Of a DNA stretch of 13,216 bases, positions 13,163-13,216 are shown piece by piece. Within the stretch, counting starts at the first letter, position 1, and each line of letters opens with the position of its first letter. A model generated the notes under the pieces. It had not been told where the DNA came from. It was given only the letters and a program-made list of their open reading frames with translations, and made no database searches. The stretch is from positions 1 to 13,216 of the forward strand of contig JBBRCX010000113.1 of the NCBI GenBank assembly GCA_038204465.1. Direction: 5' to 3'. This DNA is from JBBRCX01 sp038204465 (GTDB lineage Bacteria > Planctomycetota > Phycisphaerae > Tepidisphaerales > Tepidisphaeraceae). Made by a program: the position numbers and the translations under genes.

Positions 13163-13216
13163 TCGTCTGGCCTGCTACATAATGCGGAATACCGCAAAAC
13201 ACGCGACAACTTCCGT

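Larger units (their letters stand above)
11585..13210 (+). mobile_element. Insertion sequence with DDE_5-type transposase (boundaries tentative)
   Basis: The element is defined by its intact transposase gene. Possible imperfect terminal inverted repeats are CTGTCGTGTGTGGGCGG (from 11585) and the complement of CCGCAAAACACGCGACAAC (13192-13210), sharing about 13 of 18 positions; a total of about 1.6 kb would suit this class. No flanking target duplication is visible, and the right flank is only a few bases long, so the limits are uncertain. Confidence 0.5.

Noticed and set aside
1..13216. CRISPR array
   Set aside because: No regularly spaced direct repeats with unique spacers; the only tandem array is the contiguous 33-bp repeat without spacers.

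Overview
The window reads as a GC-rich bacterial chromosome segment, most likely from the Planctomycetota or a related soil phylum. This is inferred from the gene mix: a class V aminotransferase beside an AP-endonuclease-2-type TIM barrel, a Gfo/Idh/MocA oxidoreductase, an aldo/keto reductase, a stand-alone LigD-type phosphoesterase-like protein and a DUF1444 protein. No ribosomal marker is present to confirm it.

Layout, left to right. (1) Positions 1-505 on the minus strand hold the N-terminal 168 codons of a type I restriction-modification methylase (HsdM); the rest lies outside the window. (2) Positions 506-1389 have no convincing gene but hold degenerate short repeats, a G-rich 33-bp minisatellite, a roughly 160-bp hairpin-rich segment bounded by 19-bp inverted repeats, and a probable terminator. 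(3) Positions 1390-2901, minus strand: an ANTAR response regulator and, upstream of it, an RNase HI with a C-terminal zinc-ribbon-like tail. (4) Position 3011 onward, plus strand and divergent from RNase HI: a cytochrome P450 with a Clp-N-like double repeat fused at its N terminus. (5) Positions 4790-6738, minus strand: a two-gene operon of TIM-barrel isomerase/epimerase then alanine/serine-glyoxylate-type aminotransferase, behind a perfect TATAAT and a 13-bp palindrome. (6) A DUF1444 (YtpQ-like) gene, minus strand, diverging from a Gfo/Idh/MocA oxidoreductase. (7) An aldo/keto reductase followed 12 bp later by a LigD-phosphoesterase-like gene. (8) A C-rich gene-free stretch, then tRNA-Val(GAC) with a good promoter. 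(9) A gene-free AT-richer stretch and an intact IS transposase of the DDE_5/IS701-IS4 type, whose ribosome-binding site is buried in a long GCAA-capped hairpin.

Most of the middle (about 1.4-10.5 kb) looks like ordinary chromosomal metabolism and regulation, with accessory DNA at both edges (type I R-M on the left, IS on the right). The aminotransferase and TIM-barrel gene are probably co-transcribed and could act together on glyoxylate/hydroxypyruvate-type substrates; this is inference. I see no multi-gene defence cassette or clearly new system wholly inside the window. The most unusual items are the Clp-N/P450 fusion, the occluded transposase start, and an oxidoreductase lacking two usual catalytic residues. 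Several genes (P450, DUF1444, RNase HI) have -10-like hexamers only 6-9 nt before the ATG, suggesting leaderless mRNAs.
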